Below, in pieces: positions 5,839-12,444 of a DNA stretch of 15,711 nucleotides. Source of the DNA: Planctomycetota bacterium (GTDB lineage: Bacteria; Planctomycetota; Phycisphaerae; UBA1845); NCBI GenBank assembly GCA_022566435.1, contig JADFIX010000003.1:1-15711 (forward strand). Reading direction: 5' to 3'. Positions within the stretch are counted from its first letter, which is position 1; every line of letters starts with the position of its first letter. A model generated the notes under the pieces. That model saw only the letters and a list, made by a program, of their open reading frames with translations. It had not been told where the DNA came from and did not search any database. The position numbers were made by a program, and so were the translations under genes.

Positions 5839-7527
5839 CTACGATTTATCGGCGGGGGCCCTGCCCATAACTGGATCGTCGCGTTCGAGATTCACCGTGG
5901 ACTGACACTCGATTCCGCGTGCCATCGCCTCGTGGGGCGGCGTTTGCGAAACCAAGTCGAAGATGGTGGCCAGCTCGGCGGCGCGGTGGGTGCGGTCGAA
6001 TTGATTGACGCCTCGCCAAGCGCCGTTTGGTTGCGGTTGATTGTTGGTGGGTGGTTCTACCAAGGCGATGGCCGTTGCGGTTTCGGTGGCTCGAAGAACC
6101 CCCCTCGGTCCCCCCTTGGGAAGGGGGGAGGGAGGAGGCGCTTCGCAATTTGCACTTAAAGGGGCTTCGTGGTTTTCACTTGTTGCGTGCTGGTTGCCGG
6201 GCGAGATACCTCGATTCATCAGCGGCCGCCATAGGGGGCGGGTGCTGCATAATATGCTGGAATGCATGAGACGCGCGAGTGCGTTCGTGAGTGAATCGGG
6301 CTGCTGCGGGTCGCAGACGATGGCATCGGCCTGTGCGGTGTCGAGCACTTCCACCGACGGATTCGCGGGGGCGACGACGGCAAGAATCGGGCGACGCAGG
6401 GCGAGATACTCGAATAGCTTGTTGGGTATTTGCAGATCACTTCCCGGTCCGCTTGATCCCATCAGAAGCACGGCGTCGCTGCCTGCGAGGAGGGATAGTG
6501 CCTCGCGATGCGGCTTGGGGCTGATGATTGTGACGTGATTCTCCACGCCCTCCATCCGCGCCAATTCCTCTAGCGAAACGCCGTCGTATTGACCCGGGCC
6601 GATCAATGTCAGACGGATGCGGCGTCCGGTGATTGATGGGCTTGCCATCGCGCGGCGAAGGGCGCGGAACAGCGGAATCGGGCTACGCCGGCCATAGAAC
6701 TGACCGGCATGTGTCAGAATGAACTCGTTTGCTGGGCCTGGGCGATTCGGCTTCACGTCGACGAGCCAATCACGGTCGAAGCCGTTCATAATGACGGTGG
6801 ACTTCTCGGCAACGAAGGGCAAGCGCTCGCACAACCGGGCACGCATGGTCGGGGTGTTGCAGACCATGTAATCGGCTTGGCGTAGCACGCCGCGTTCGAG
6901 AAACGCATCCCACCGGTTCAAACTCGAAAACGGCTGCTCGCGGAAGGGATTGTCCCGCCAAGGGTCGCGAAAGTCCGCCACCCAGGGGATGCCAGAGCGT
7001 TGGCTGAGTCGCCGGGCGATCAAATGGGCGGTCATGTAGGGCGAAGTCGAGTAGATCACGTCATACCGCCGCGATTGCAGAATCGACTTTCCCGCGCGGC
7101 ATGCCGGCCAGTACCATCCGAGCCGCGAGTCGGGCGTGGTCATCAGTCGGGATACCCAATCGCGAAAGCGTCGGGGCATCGTTCGAAGTGCATCCCGGGA
7201 TTCGGTCACGCCGAATTCAGAAATCGGCGCGTCTTCCGGCATCGCTCCCGACCCCATACGCAGGAGACGCTTCGTCTGTGCGATCAGATCATGCCACGGC
7301 GTGCGAATCACATCGACGGAATCCGGCACCAGTTCCAACGAGGCCTTGTCGATGGGCTCGTCGCCTGGATTGACGGTCAGCACCGTGGCATTCCAGCCGC
7401 GTTTCGACAAATGGCGTACAAATCCAAGCGTGCGATGTACGCCGCTTCGCTGGATAGGCGGGAAGGCGTAGGCAATACAGAGCCAGTTCTTCGGGGGGCG
7501 GGAAGTGTTGCCTTCATTGCCGATCAT
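5839..7527 (-). CDS. GT4-like glycosyltransferase with repeat-derived in-frame insertion
   Basis: From the ATG at 7527 (GAGG about eight bases upstream; better supported than the ATG at 7554) the protein has 562 residues. The N-terminal Rossmann half opens with WLCIAYAFPPIQRSGVHR, and DFRDPWRDNP (about 185-194) and NTPTMRARL are typical of this group. In the C-terminal half come LTHAGQFYGRRSP (271-283), LTLIGPG and the nucleotide-sugar-binding IPNKLFEYLALRRP (367-380). Such enzymes transfer a sugar from a nucleotide donor in the cytoplasm. After about residue 422 the protein runs into roughly 80 unusual residues rich in Pro, Asn and Ser. The family-like ending RGVNQFDRTHRAAELATIFD (505-524) then resumes. 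The insertion coincides with a palindromic dispersed repeat at 6097-6138. The frame is kept, so the enzyme may still be made. It is the last gene of the minus-strand cluster. Confidence 0.82.
   Translation of the reverse strand: MIGNEGNTSRPPKNWLCIAYAFPPIQRSGVHRTLGFVRHLSKRGWNATVLTVNPGDEPIDKASLELVPDSVDVIRTPWHDLIAQTKRLLRMGSGAMPEDAPISEFGVTESRDALRTMPRRFRDWVSRLMTTPDSRLGWYWPACRAGKSILQSRRYDVIYSTSPYMTAHLIARRLSQRSGIPWVADFRDPWRDNPFREQPFSSLNRWDAFLERGVLRQADYMVCNTPTMRARLCERLPFVAEKSTVIMNGFDRDWLVDVKPNRPGPANEFILTHAGQFYGRRSPIPLFRALRRAMASPSITGRRIRLTLIGPGQYDGVSLEELARMEGVENHVTIISPKPHREALSLLAGSDAVLLMGSSGPGSDLQIPNKLFEYLALRRPILAVVAPANPSVEVLDTAQADAIVCDPQQPDSLTNALARLMHSSILCSTRPLWRPLMNRGISPGNQHATSENHEAPLSANCEAPPPSPLPKGGPRGVLRATETATAIALVEPPTNNQPQPNGAWRGVNQFDRTHRAAELATIFDLVSQTPPHEAMARGIECQSTVNLERDDPVMGRAPADKS
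6097..6138. repeat. Palindromic C-rich/G-rich dispersed repeat inside the GT4 gene
   Basis: A perfect hairpin is formed by CCCCCCTT (6110-6117), loop GGG and AAGGGGGG (6121-6128), preceded by AACCCCCCTCGGT. From general knowledge, elements of this form (encoding strings like PPLxKGG when translated) are small, nonautonomous, widely dispersed repeats in many bacterial phyla. Here it sits within the coding region, where it reads SPLPKGGPRG. The inserted block as a whole probably runs from about 6019 to 6261, judged from where glycosyltransferase similarity stops and resumes. Confidence 0.65.
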
Positions 7528-7578
7528 CGTCGCGACCTCGTCACGCCGGCACATGGCGATAGGCGAGCGTGCTGCACG

Positions 7579-8586
7579 TCACACGCCCGCAAGATAGGTA
7601 TCCATGCTTATTTGGAAGCGTTTCCGATCGCGGCGGCGCTGCACGGTTCCGACCGTGAAACCGGCGATGTTGGCCGCCACGATCGCCCACATGATGCAAA
7701 GGCATAGCGGATACGCCACCCACCGCTTGGTGTGGCGGGCGATGCGCACGCACTTATGGTGAAACCGCCAGACGTAGAAGTAGAGCGTGATCGCGATCAG
7801 CGGAAACAGGGCCCACGGCGTGACGATCGACGACGCGAGACCCAAGCCGACGAACACCGCGTTTCGCAGGTCGTATATATAGCTCGCGGCGTCGATTCTC
7901 GTGTGGCCGCGGCCCGTGGCGTAGTGATAGAACTGCCGCGCAATGGCGCCCAACGTCTGCCGCGGTCGCCAGTGCACGACGGCGTTACCGGCGTAATACC
8001 AGCCGGCGTTCATGCTGCGAATTTTGTGATCGAAGAGGGTGTCTTCAGAAAAGTGGAGCCATTCCGGCCATCCGCCGGCGCGGGTCCACAACGCCTTGGT
8101 GAGTGCCATCGATCGGGCCGAGGCGTTGAAGGATTTCGTGCAAACGGGGTCGAGTTGCCCGCGCATCGTCGCCAGCCCGACGACCTGCTCCAACAGAGAA
8201 TGGGCATCGACTCTGTAGAATCCGGCCACGAATTCCACCTTGGCGTCCTGCATAAACGGCTTCAGCAAGTTCTCGACCCAGTCGGGTTCGGCGCGGCAGC
8301 CGCTGTCCGTCGAGGCGATGATATCGCACCTCACCGCCCTGGCCGCGACGTTTCGACCGTGGGCGATGTTTGAACCGGGAGAATCGATGACCCTCAACTG
8401 GGGTAGACTGCTTCGGTACTGACGGATAAGGCGGAGCGTTTCGTCGGTTGAGCCGCCATCGACGACGATGATCTCATCGGGGGGTCGGGTTTGTGCGGTG
8501 AGCGAACTCAACGTCGTGGCGCAGCCGACGGGATCGTTCTTGACGGTCATGATGACTGCGATGGTATGCTCATGCCAACTCGGCAT
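7579..8586 (-). CDS. Family-2 glycosyltransferase with C-terminal membrane segments
   Basis: Starting at the ATG at 8586 the protein has 335 residues. The upstream in-frame ATG at 8682 would add 32 basic residues ahead of the fold, which seems unlikely. The GT-A fold begins with IAVIMTVKND, then VVDGGSTDET with D43, the DxD-equivalent STDSG (D94) and the acceptor-side FSEDTLFD (E181-D182), and further on RQFYHYATGRG. Hydrophobic segments at about 243-273 and 291-315, each flanked by basic residues, suggest it sits on the inner face of the cytoplasmic membrane and acts on a lipid-linked or membrane-near acceptor. It ends 51 bases before the GT4-like gene on the same strand. The donor and acceptor sugars cannot be told from sequence. 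The gene ends with TGA, showing that this codon is an ordinary stop in this genome. Confidence 0.85.
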   Translation of the reverse strand: MPSWHEHTIAVIMTVKNDPVGCATTLSSLTAQTRPPDEIIVVDGGSTDETLRLIRQYRSSLPQLRVIDSPGSNIAHGRNVAARAVRCDIIASTDSGCRAEPDWVENLLKPFMQDAKVEFVAGFYRVDAHSLLEQVVGLATMRGQLDPVCTKSFNASARSMALTKALWTRAGGWPEWLHFSEDTLFDHKIRSMNAGWYYAGNAVVHWRPRQTLGAIARQFYHYATGRGHTRIDAASYIYDLRNAVFVGLGLASSIVTPWALFPLIAITLYFYVWRFHHKCVRIARHTKRWVAYPLCLCIMWAIVAANIAGFTVGTVQRRRDRKRFQISMDTYLAGV

Positions 8587-8801
8587 TTGGGCTCGCTTTC
8601 CTGCTCGTGATATTCCGAATCGAAGTCCCGGTCGCTCGCAGCCGTCGGAAGCGGGTGATCGTCTCTTCCGGCATGACTTCATCTGTTTATCGGATGCGAG
8701 TCAGGCATGGTGTAGAAGATTATCGGCCCAAGGAACAGGACGGGTTTTGGCGGGGCGGCGTTGTCGTTGTCGTACGAGCGTCAGGTGCCGTCATGACACT
8801 A

Positions 8802-10025
8802 CTATGCAGGAGAATAGCGATTGCCGACGGCATCGCTTCCTATCGGTCTACGTCGGAGTCGTACTTCCAAGTATCGACCGACCCGGCGAAACGAGCCCGC
8901 AAGACCACTCAATGCGCGAAACACACAGCGAACCAAGCGCCACGCATGAGCGCCCAATGGCCAGCCGAGATGGCGATAGGGGTACAGCCCGGCCAAGTGC
9001 GTCCGATCCGGCACCGCGAACGCCCAAATGTAGCCGAGTCGAAACTTCACGCCTGAGGTGCACAGTAGATCGACGACCAAGTGCGCGGTCGGGCTGGCCG
9101 CGTCGCGCGGGGCTTGTGCCAAAGTCAGTCGGTCCCGCCAATTCGTCGCATGCGACGCCAGGGTCTCCAGAACCTCATTTGGCAAGAACGAGCCAAGTAA
9201 GTCTTGCGCTTTCGAAAGGGCGTCATGGACGGCGTGTGACAAACGCCATTGGCGACAGGCGTCGGTCATCATTTTCCAATCCATTTCCTCGCCGACTGTG
9301 CGTACTACACGTTTAAGGTCATAGAGCCAGATCAGCCGGGTGCAACCGTGGAAGGCGGCGTGCGCGGCGAGGTGGACGAACATCAATTCGTGGCACGGCA
9401 TCCAAGCCGGGACATCGTTGATCGATATACGAAGTGCGTGGGTCCACAGTGCATCGTCGGGCATGGTTCGGGCGATGCGCAGAGGGCGGAAAGGGCGGGC
9501 GTGCAGATCGAGGCGCGCGGGTCTCGGCCCGCCAGTGAAGAACTCCACCTCATAGTGATATTTGGGAAAGAAGTCCGCGCGAATCAATTCGAAGCCTCGT
9601 CGAGCGCCGTCGGCGCACAATAACGCCAGCGCGTCCGTGACGTGCTCGGGGCGAACCAGTAGATCAACATCGCCCATGGGGCGGAGATCGGGTCTGCCGT
9701 AGATCGTAGGGCCAAGGGCCGCACCCTTGAGCAGCATGACGGGTATACCGGCTCGATGAAAGGCCGTGAGAATTCTCGCGAGTTCCTTCTGAAGATGGAG
9801 GTTGGTGGCCGCGACGGCGGTGGCCGCTCGACGCAGTCGTTCGACCATTTGTTCAGGTAGTGACACGCGCTCGGCTCGGCATCTTTCCAGAATCAGACCC
9901 GCCAATCCTGTCCGCTCGGCGCCGACGACGATGGACCGCCATTTTTCGTCGGTGGTCGGATCGCACGCGGCGAAGTTCATTTCTCCGGCGAGCCACGGCG
10001 AAAGTGTTGTCATTTCACTATTCAT
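8802..10025 (-). CDS. NTP_transf_5-type uncharacterised nucleotidyltransferase
   Basis: The 407-residue product carries the signature of the uncharacterised nucleotidyltransferase family PF14907. The motifs are VMLLKGAALGPTIY (about 97-109) followed by RPMGDVDLLVRPEH, with D119 and D121 as the metal-binding aspartates of a polymerase-beta-like active site. A later HELMFVHLAAHAAFHG matches the conserved histidine-rich helix region of the family. These proteins occur in surface-polysaccharide loci, often beside HPr-kinase-like and PqqD-like genes, and in some lasso-peptide clusters; their substrate is generally unknown. I use the ATG at 10025. The frame is open to an upstream ATG at 10154, but the added 43 residues look noncoding. 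It lies about 200 bases after the kinase-like gene and 215 bases before the family-2 glycosyltransferase. Confidence 0.78.
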   Translation of the reverse strand: MNSEMTTLSPWLAGEMNFAACDPTTDEKWRSIVVGAERTGLAGLILERCRAERVSLPEQMVERLRRAATAVAATNLHLQKELARILTAFHRAGIPVMLLKGAALGPTIYGRPDLRPMGDVDLLVRPEHVTDALALLCADGARRGFELIRADFFPKYHYEVEFFTGGPRPARLDLHARPFRPLRIARTMPDDALWTHALRISINDVPAWMPCHELMFVHLAAHAAFHGCTRLIWLYDLKRVVRTVGEEMDWKMMTDACRQWRLSHAVHDALSKAQDLLGSFLPNEVLETLASHATNWRDRLTLAQAPRDAASPTAHLVVDLLCTSGVKFRLGYIWAFAVPDRTHLAGLYPYRHLGWPLGAHAWRLVRCVFRALSGLAGSFRRVGRYLEVRLRRRPIGSDAVGNRYSPA

Positions 10026-10222
10026 CAAACGCAAGCCTCGCGGTACCTCTCGAACAAGGTGGCGGAAACTACCGAGCGCTGTATGGGCAGATGCCAGCTT
10101 GCCCGTGGGGTCGTCAGGCACGGGCAAATCCCGGCGCGCCGGGACCCATGGCACGCAGAACGGGGATACAGCTTACGCCGTTAGCGTATCGGCCGGCCGC
10201 ACGTAGGTCGTGCGGTACGTCG

Positions 10223-11131
10223 TTATGCGCAACGCGCCTGCTCATGTTTCGACTCCTCTACCATTCGGGTTAGCAAATTGCAGGTTTCAGTTAGATCACT
10301 ACTGATCAGGCGGTAGCACGCGGCGCGGCGGATCACGCCGGTCAAAACATCCACACCGAGTGCCCGACACCCGAACAAATTGAAACAGACGTGGTGTAGT
10401 TCGAGTGCGGCCTCCGCCCGGCTCATTGGCATGAGCGTTGGGCTGGCGTAGGGTACGTACTTCGGGAAGACGACAAACCGAACCGGGCATACGCGACCGA
10501 GGAATCCGGGTCGGATTCTGAGCGGATTGAGAAACGCGACGGGTCCTTTTGTGCCCTTGTGGTAGTGTCTGGCGCTGCTGACTTTGATACCGATGGACGT
10601 AGCGGCTTCGAATCCGCTTCTCTTGATGCAGATGGCTCGGGGGAACGGATGCAGGCGTAATGAATCGGCGTCAATCAGGGCGAACTCATCGCACAGATAG
10701 CGCCAACCAGCTTTTAGTAGTGCGAGTGCGAGGGTCGATTTCCCGCTACCCGACGCGGCAGGAAAGATGACGCCTTGCCCGTCATATTCCAAGGACGACG
10801 CGTGGAGCTGTAGGAATCGCGGCTGGACGTCCGCCAGTTCCCAGTTCACGCCCCACTCGACGTACGGTAGCACTTCATCGAAGCGCGAGGGGGCAAAGCG
10901 ATCGCGATCGTTTACTCGAATGCGGTAGGTGCGTCGGTGCTTCAAGGAGACGCGGCTCGGAACGACGGTGACGCGGACGGCGTCATCCTGCTCGGTTTCG
11001 ACCTGAAACTCGTGGTAGAGTTCGGAATATTGCCGCCGAAGTGTGCGGATCGGTGTGGTGAGCGACACGTTGACGTCGCCGATTGAGAAATGCATGACGT
11101 TTTGGTTCGTGTCGCGGTTCGCCATTGTCAT
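10223..11131 (-). CDS. HPr-kinase-related P-loop protein (HprK-rel-A type)
   Basis: The 302-residue protein resembles the C-terminal half of HPr kinase/phosphorylase, in the divergent group found beside PqqD-like and NTP_transf_5 genes. The nucleotide-binding loop reads FPAASGSGKSTLALALL (K131), preceded by the LQLHASSLEYDGQG strand (H110) and followed by WRYLCDEFALID (D148-E149) and FPRAICIKR. There is no HPr gene nearby, so the substrate is probably not HPr. In paeninodin-type lasso clusters a related kinase phosphorylates the precursor peptide, a useful but unproven precedent. The start is placed at the ATG at 11131, five bases after AAGGTGG; a GTG at 11137 and an ATG at 11125 are also in frame. 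The gap to the PqqD-like gene is about 12 bases, indicating co-transcription. Confidence 0.75.
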   Translation of the reverse strand: MTMANRDTNQNVMHFSIGDVNVSLTTPIRTLRRQYSELYHEFQVETEQDDAVRVTVVPSRVSLKHRRTYRIRVNDRDRFAPSRFDEVLPYVEWGVNWELADVQPRFLQLHASSLEYDGQGVIFPAASGSGKSTLALALLKAGWRYLCDEFALIDADSLRLHPFPRAICIKRSGFEAATSIGIKVSSARHYHKGTKGPVAFLNPLRIRPGFLGRVCPVRFVVFPKYVPYASPTLMPMSRAEAALELHHVCFNLFGCRALGVDVLTGVIRRAACYRLISSDLTETCNLLTRMVEESKHEQARCA

Positions 11132-11143
11132 TGCCACCTTTGC

Positions 11144-11473
11144 TCAGTCGGCCGTCATGAATAGTCGCTGCGCTTGAAGGCTTGCCATGAATCGCTCCAC
11201 GTGCGTCTTTGCCTCGGATGGAGATACGTCGTACACGTCGGCGAGATCGGCAGCGATGGCCCCGTGGTCCCGCGTTCCATCGCATCTGTCCCAGATGAAC
11301 CGCGCCGTACCGTTCAGACGGTGCGTATCGCCGGACGTCTCGTCGTAGATGAGCAGTTCGTCGTCGATTTCGTACAGAGACAGATCTGGCCGACGAACCT
11401 GCCTGTTCGACAAGGCGGGCGACTCTTTCCGGTCGCACAACTTTGTATTTGCCGATTCCATTCGACTGTCCAT
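11144..11473 (-). CDS. PqqD-like peptide chaperone / RiPP recognition element
   Basis: The 109-residue protein contains a PqqD-type winged-helix fold at about 27-105. It reads RRPDLSLYEIDDELLIYDE, then HRLNGTARFIWDRCDGTRD (the family's characteristic N-x-T/S-A-xx-IW segment), then IAADLADVYDVSP and VERFMASLQAQRLF. PqqD-like domains bind leader peptides and deliver them to modifying enzymes; stand-alone copies also sit beside HprK-like kinases in polysaccharide loci. The ATG at 11473 is the first in frame (a TTG lies at 11482), though its Shine-Dalgarno sequence is weak. It is followed after 12 bases by the kinase-like gene and preceded, across a hairpin, by the Tat-signal cysteine-rich peptide gene. 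That arrangement would suit a peptide substrate, but no binding partner is proven. Confidence 0.78.
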   Translation of the reverse strand: MDSRMESANTKLCDRKESPALSNRQVRRPDLSLYEIDDELLIYDETSGDTHRLNGTARFIWDRCDGTRDHGAIAADLADVYDVSPSEAKTHVERFMASLQAQRLFMTAD

Positions 11474-11504
11474 TTCGTTCAACTTCGTATCCGTTTCCAG
11501 CCGG

Positions 11505-11529
11505 TGCGTGTGAGTCGTTCTCGCACGCA
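11505..11529 (-). promoter_or_regulatory. Intercistronic hairpin between the cysteine-rich peptide and PqqD-like genes
   Basis: The two arms TGCGTGCGAG and CTCACACGCA (minus strand) form a 10-position stem with a single C-A mismatch around a 5-base loop. It lies in the 90 bases separating the small exported peptide from the PqqD-like gene. No T-run follows on the minus strand, so it is not a standard intrinsic terminator. It could act as an RNA-processing or stability element giving more peptide than enzyme mRNA; that role is inference. Confidence 0.4.
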
Positions 11530-11563
11530 GTGGGGCGGCGGACTTTTCATTACGGACTTGCTG

Positions 11564-11860
11564 CTACGGCTGACAGGAGAAACCGGTCGGCGAGCCGCCA
11601 TCCGCTTGGCACGTCAGCGTGTCGCAACATTCCTCCCAGTTCGGATCTGGGTCGTTACATTGATGCCCATCGGCGTAGCAACTGTAATTGGCGGCGTACG
11701 CCTGGGCGGCGAAAAAAGTCGAAAGAATCGGCGCCGCAAACGCGAGTCGCAAACCGCCGCGAACGACGGTACGACGACTGGGCAGATGCTCTTTTGCCAC
11801 GTGATCGATCTTCGAAACCCCGACTGATGCTGCTTTCGTTTCATCCTTGCGAGACATCAT
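11564..11860 (-). CDS. Tat-exported small cysteine-rich protein with knottin-like pattern
   Basis: With the ATG at 11860 the product has 98 residues. S28-R29-R30 (SRRTVVRG) followed by a hydrophobic stretch at about 37-54 and the AYA cleavage site (54-56) is a twin-arginine export signal. The predicted mature chain of about 42 residues contains six cysteines, C61, C68, C78, C79, C84 and C96. The spacing C-x6-C-x9-CC-x4-C-x11-C is the order seen in inhibitor-cystine-knot (knottin) mini-proteins, including CCDTLTC. The mature part is strongly acidic and lacks Lys and Arg. I do not recognise a named family. It is the first gene of the minus-strand run leading into PqqD-like, kinase-like, nucleotidyltransferase and glycosyltransferase genes, so it may be their substrate or just an exported protein. 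The start is modestly supported by GAGG about eleven bases upstream; an in-frame TTG lies at 11923. Confidence 0.65.
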   Translation of the reverse strand: MMSRKDETKAASVGVSKIDHVAKEHLPSRRTVVRGGLRLAFAAPILSTFFAAQAYAANYSCYADGHQCNDPDPNWEECCDTLTCQADGGSPTGFSCQP

Positions 11861-12232
11861 CGCGCGGGATTCCTCGCCGACTTGAAAACATCTCCCCTTC
11901 CTATCGGACGATGGGCAGACCAACTGAAGCGGGGTCTGCGGGTCGGTCCGCCGCAGTTTCAGGGCTGTCGCCGGCGCGGACCGTTGGATTCGGCAGCGGG
12001 TGTTTCGCGGTGTTTATCAACAAAAAGCCGCCAGACCGCGAGCGAAAAAGCACAGATTCCGGGCGTCGCTAGGCGCTCGACCTAGGGTCGGCTTTTGGGG
12101 ACCTGTCATGAGGGACCCGATCTATCTTTTCTTGTGTGGGGTTCGACGTTTGCAGTGTTGAGAAGTTCGTTCCTGGACCGATCGGGAAACACAGAAGCGG
12201 CCAAGAGGCTGGTTTCGTTGATTGGGTCTAGC
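11861..12232. other. Intergenic region upstream of the cysteine-rich peptide and tRNA
   Basis: No gene is supported here. A short inverted repeat CTAGG (12069-12073) / CCTAG (12081-12085) surrounds a 7-base loop but lacks a T-run. The promoter of the minus-strand cluster should lie here, yet no convincing -35/-10 pair was found on that strand. Confidence 0.35.
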
Positions 12233-12260
12233 TTGACAGATTTGGCACTTGCGCTACACT
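12233..12260 (+). promoter_or_regulatory. Sigma-70-type promoter of the tRNA-Arg gene
   Basis: A perfect TTGACA (12233-12238) is followed after 16 bases by TACACT (12255-12260). Transcription would begin about 12267, only a few bases before the tRNA at 12273, as expected for a stable-RNA promoter. Confidence 0.75.
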
Positions 12261-12272
12261 CCGGCGGTGTTG

Positions 12273-12346
12273 GTCCTCGTGGCACAATTGGATAGCGCGT
12301 CGGCCTCCGAAGCCGAAGGTTGCAGGTTCGAACCCTGCCGGGGACG
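12273..12346 (+). tRNA. tRNA-Arg (anticodon CCG)
   Basis: A 74-base cloverleaf folds cleanly. The acceptor arms GTCCTCG (12273-12279) and CGGGGAC (12339-12345) pair with one T-G wobble, and the discriminator is G. The anticodon stem is TCGGC/GCCGA around the loop CTCCGAA, with anticodon CCG at 12307-12309. The T-arm is GCAGG-TTCGAAC-CCTGC. The D-stem GCAC/GCGC contains one A-C mismatch. CCA is not encoded. It reads CGG codons as arginine. Confidence 0.92.
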
Positions 12347-12444
12347 TTGCCTCACCTACCCGTGTCTACCACCTCGCTTGCCGTTGTCGGCTTCTGCCGG
12401 ATAATCGAGCGGTCCCGCGGCCTGTTCCAGAATTGATATGAGAG

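Noticed and set aside
8468..9316. Long plus-strand open frame (about 280 codons) opposite the glycosyltransferase/nucleotidyltransferase genes
   Set aside because: It overlaps two well-supported minus-strand genes and the gap between them, has no recognisable motifs, and has a composition typical of an antisense shadow in GC-rich DNA.
10223..11473. Lasso-peptide biosynthesis cluster
   Set aside because: PqqD-like (B1-type) and kinase-like genes are present, but there is no asparagine-synthetase-like cyclase, no transglutaminase-like B2 protease and no typical precursor; the small peptide is Tat-exported and cysteine-rich instead.
11841..11891. 16-residue leader ORF (MFSSRRGIPRDDVSQG) overlapping the cysteine-rich peptide start
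   Set aside because: GGGGAG abuts the ATG with no spacer, and the frame overlaps the better-supported gene; no attenuation structure was seen.
12069..12085. CTAGG/CCTAG inverted repeat as an intrinsic terminator
   Set aside because: Only five base pairs with a 7-base loop and no T-run on either strand.
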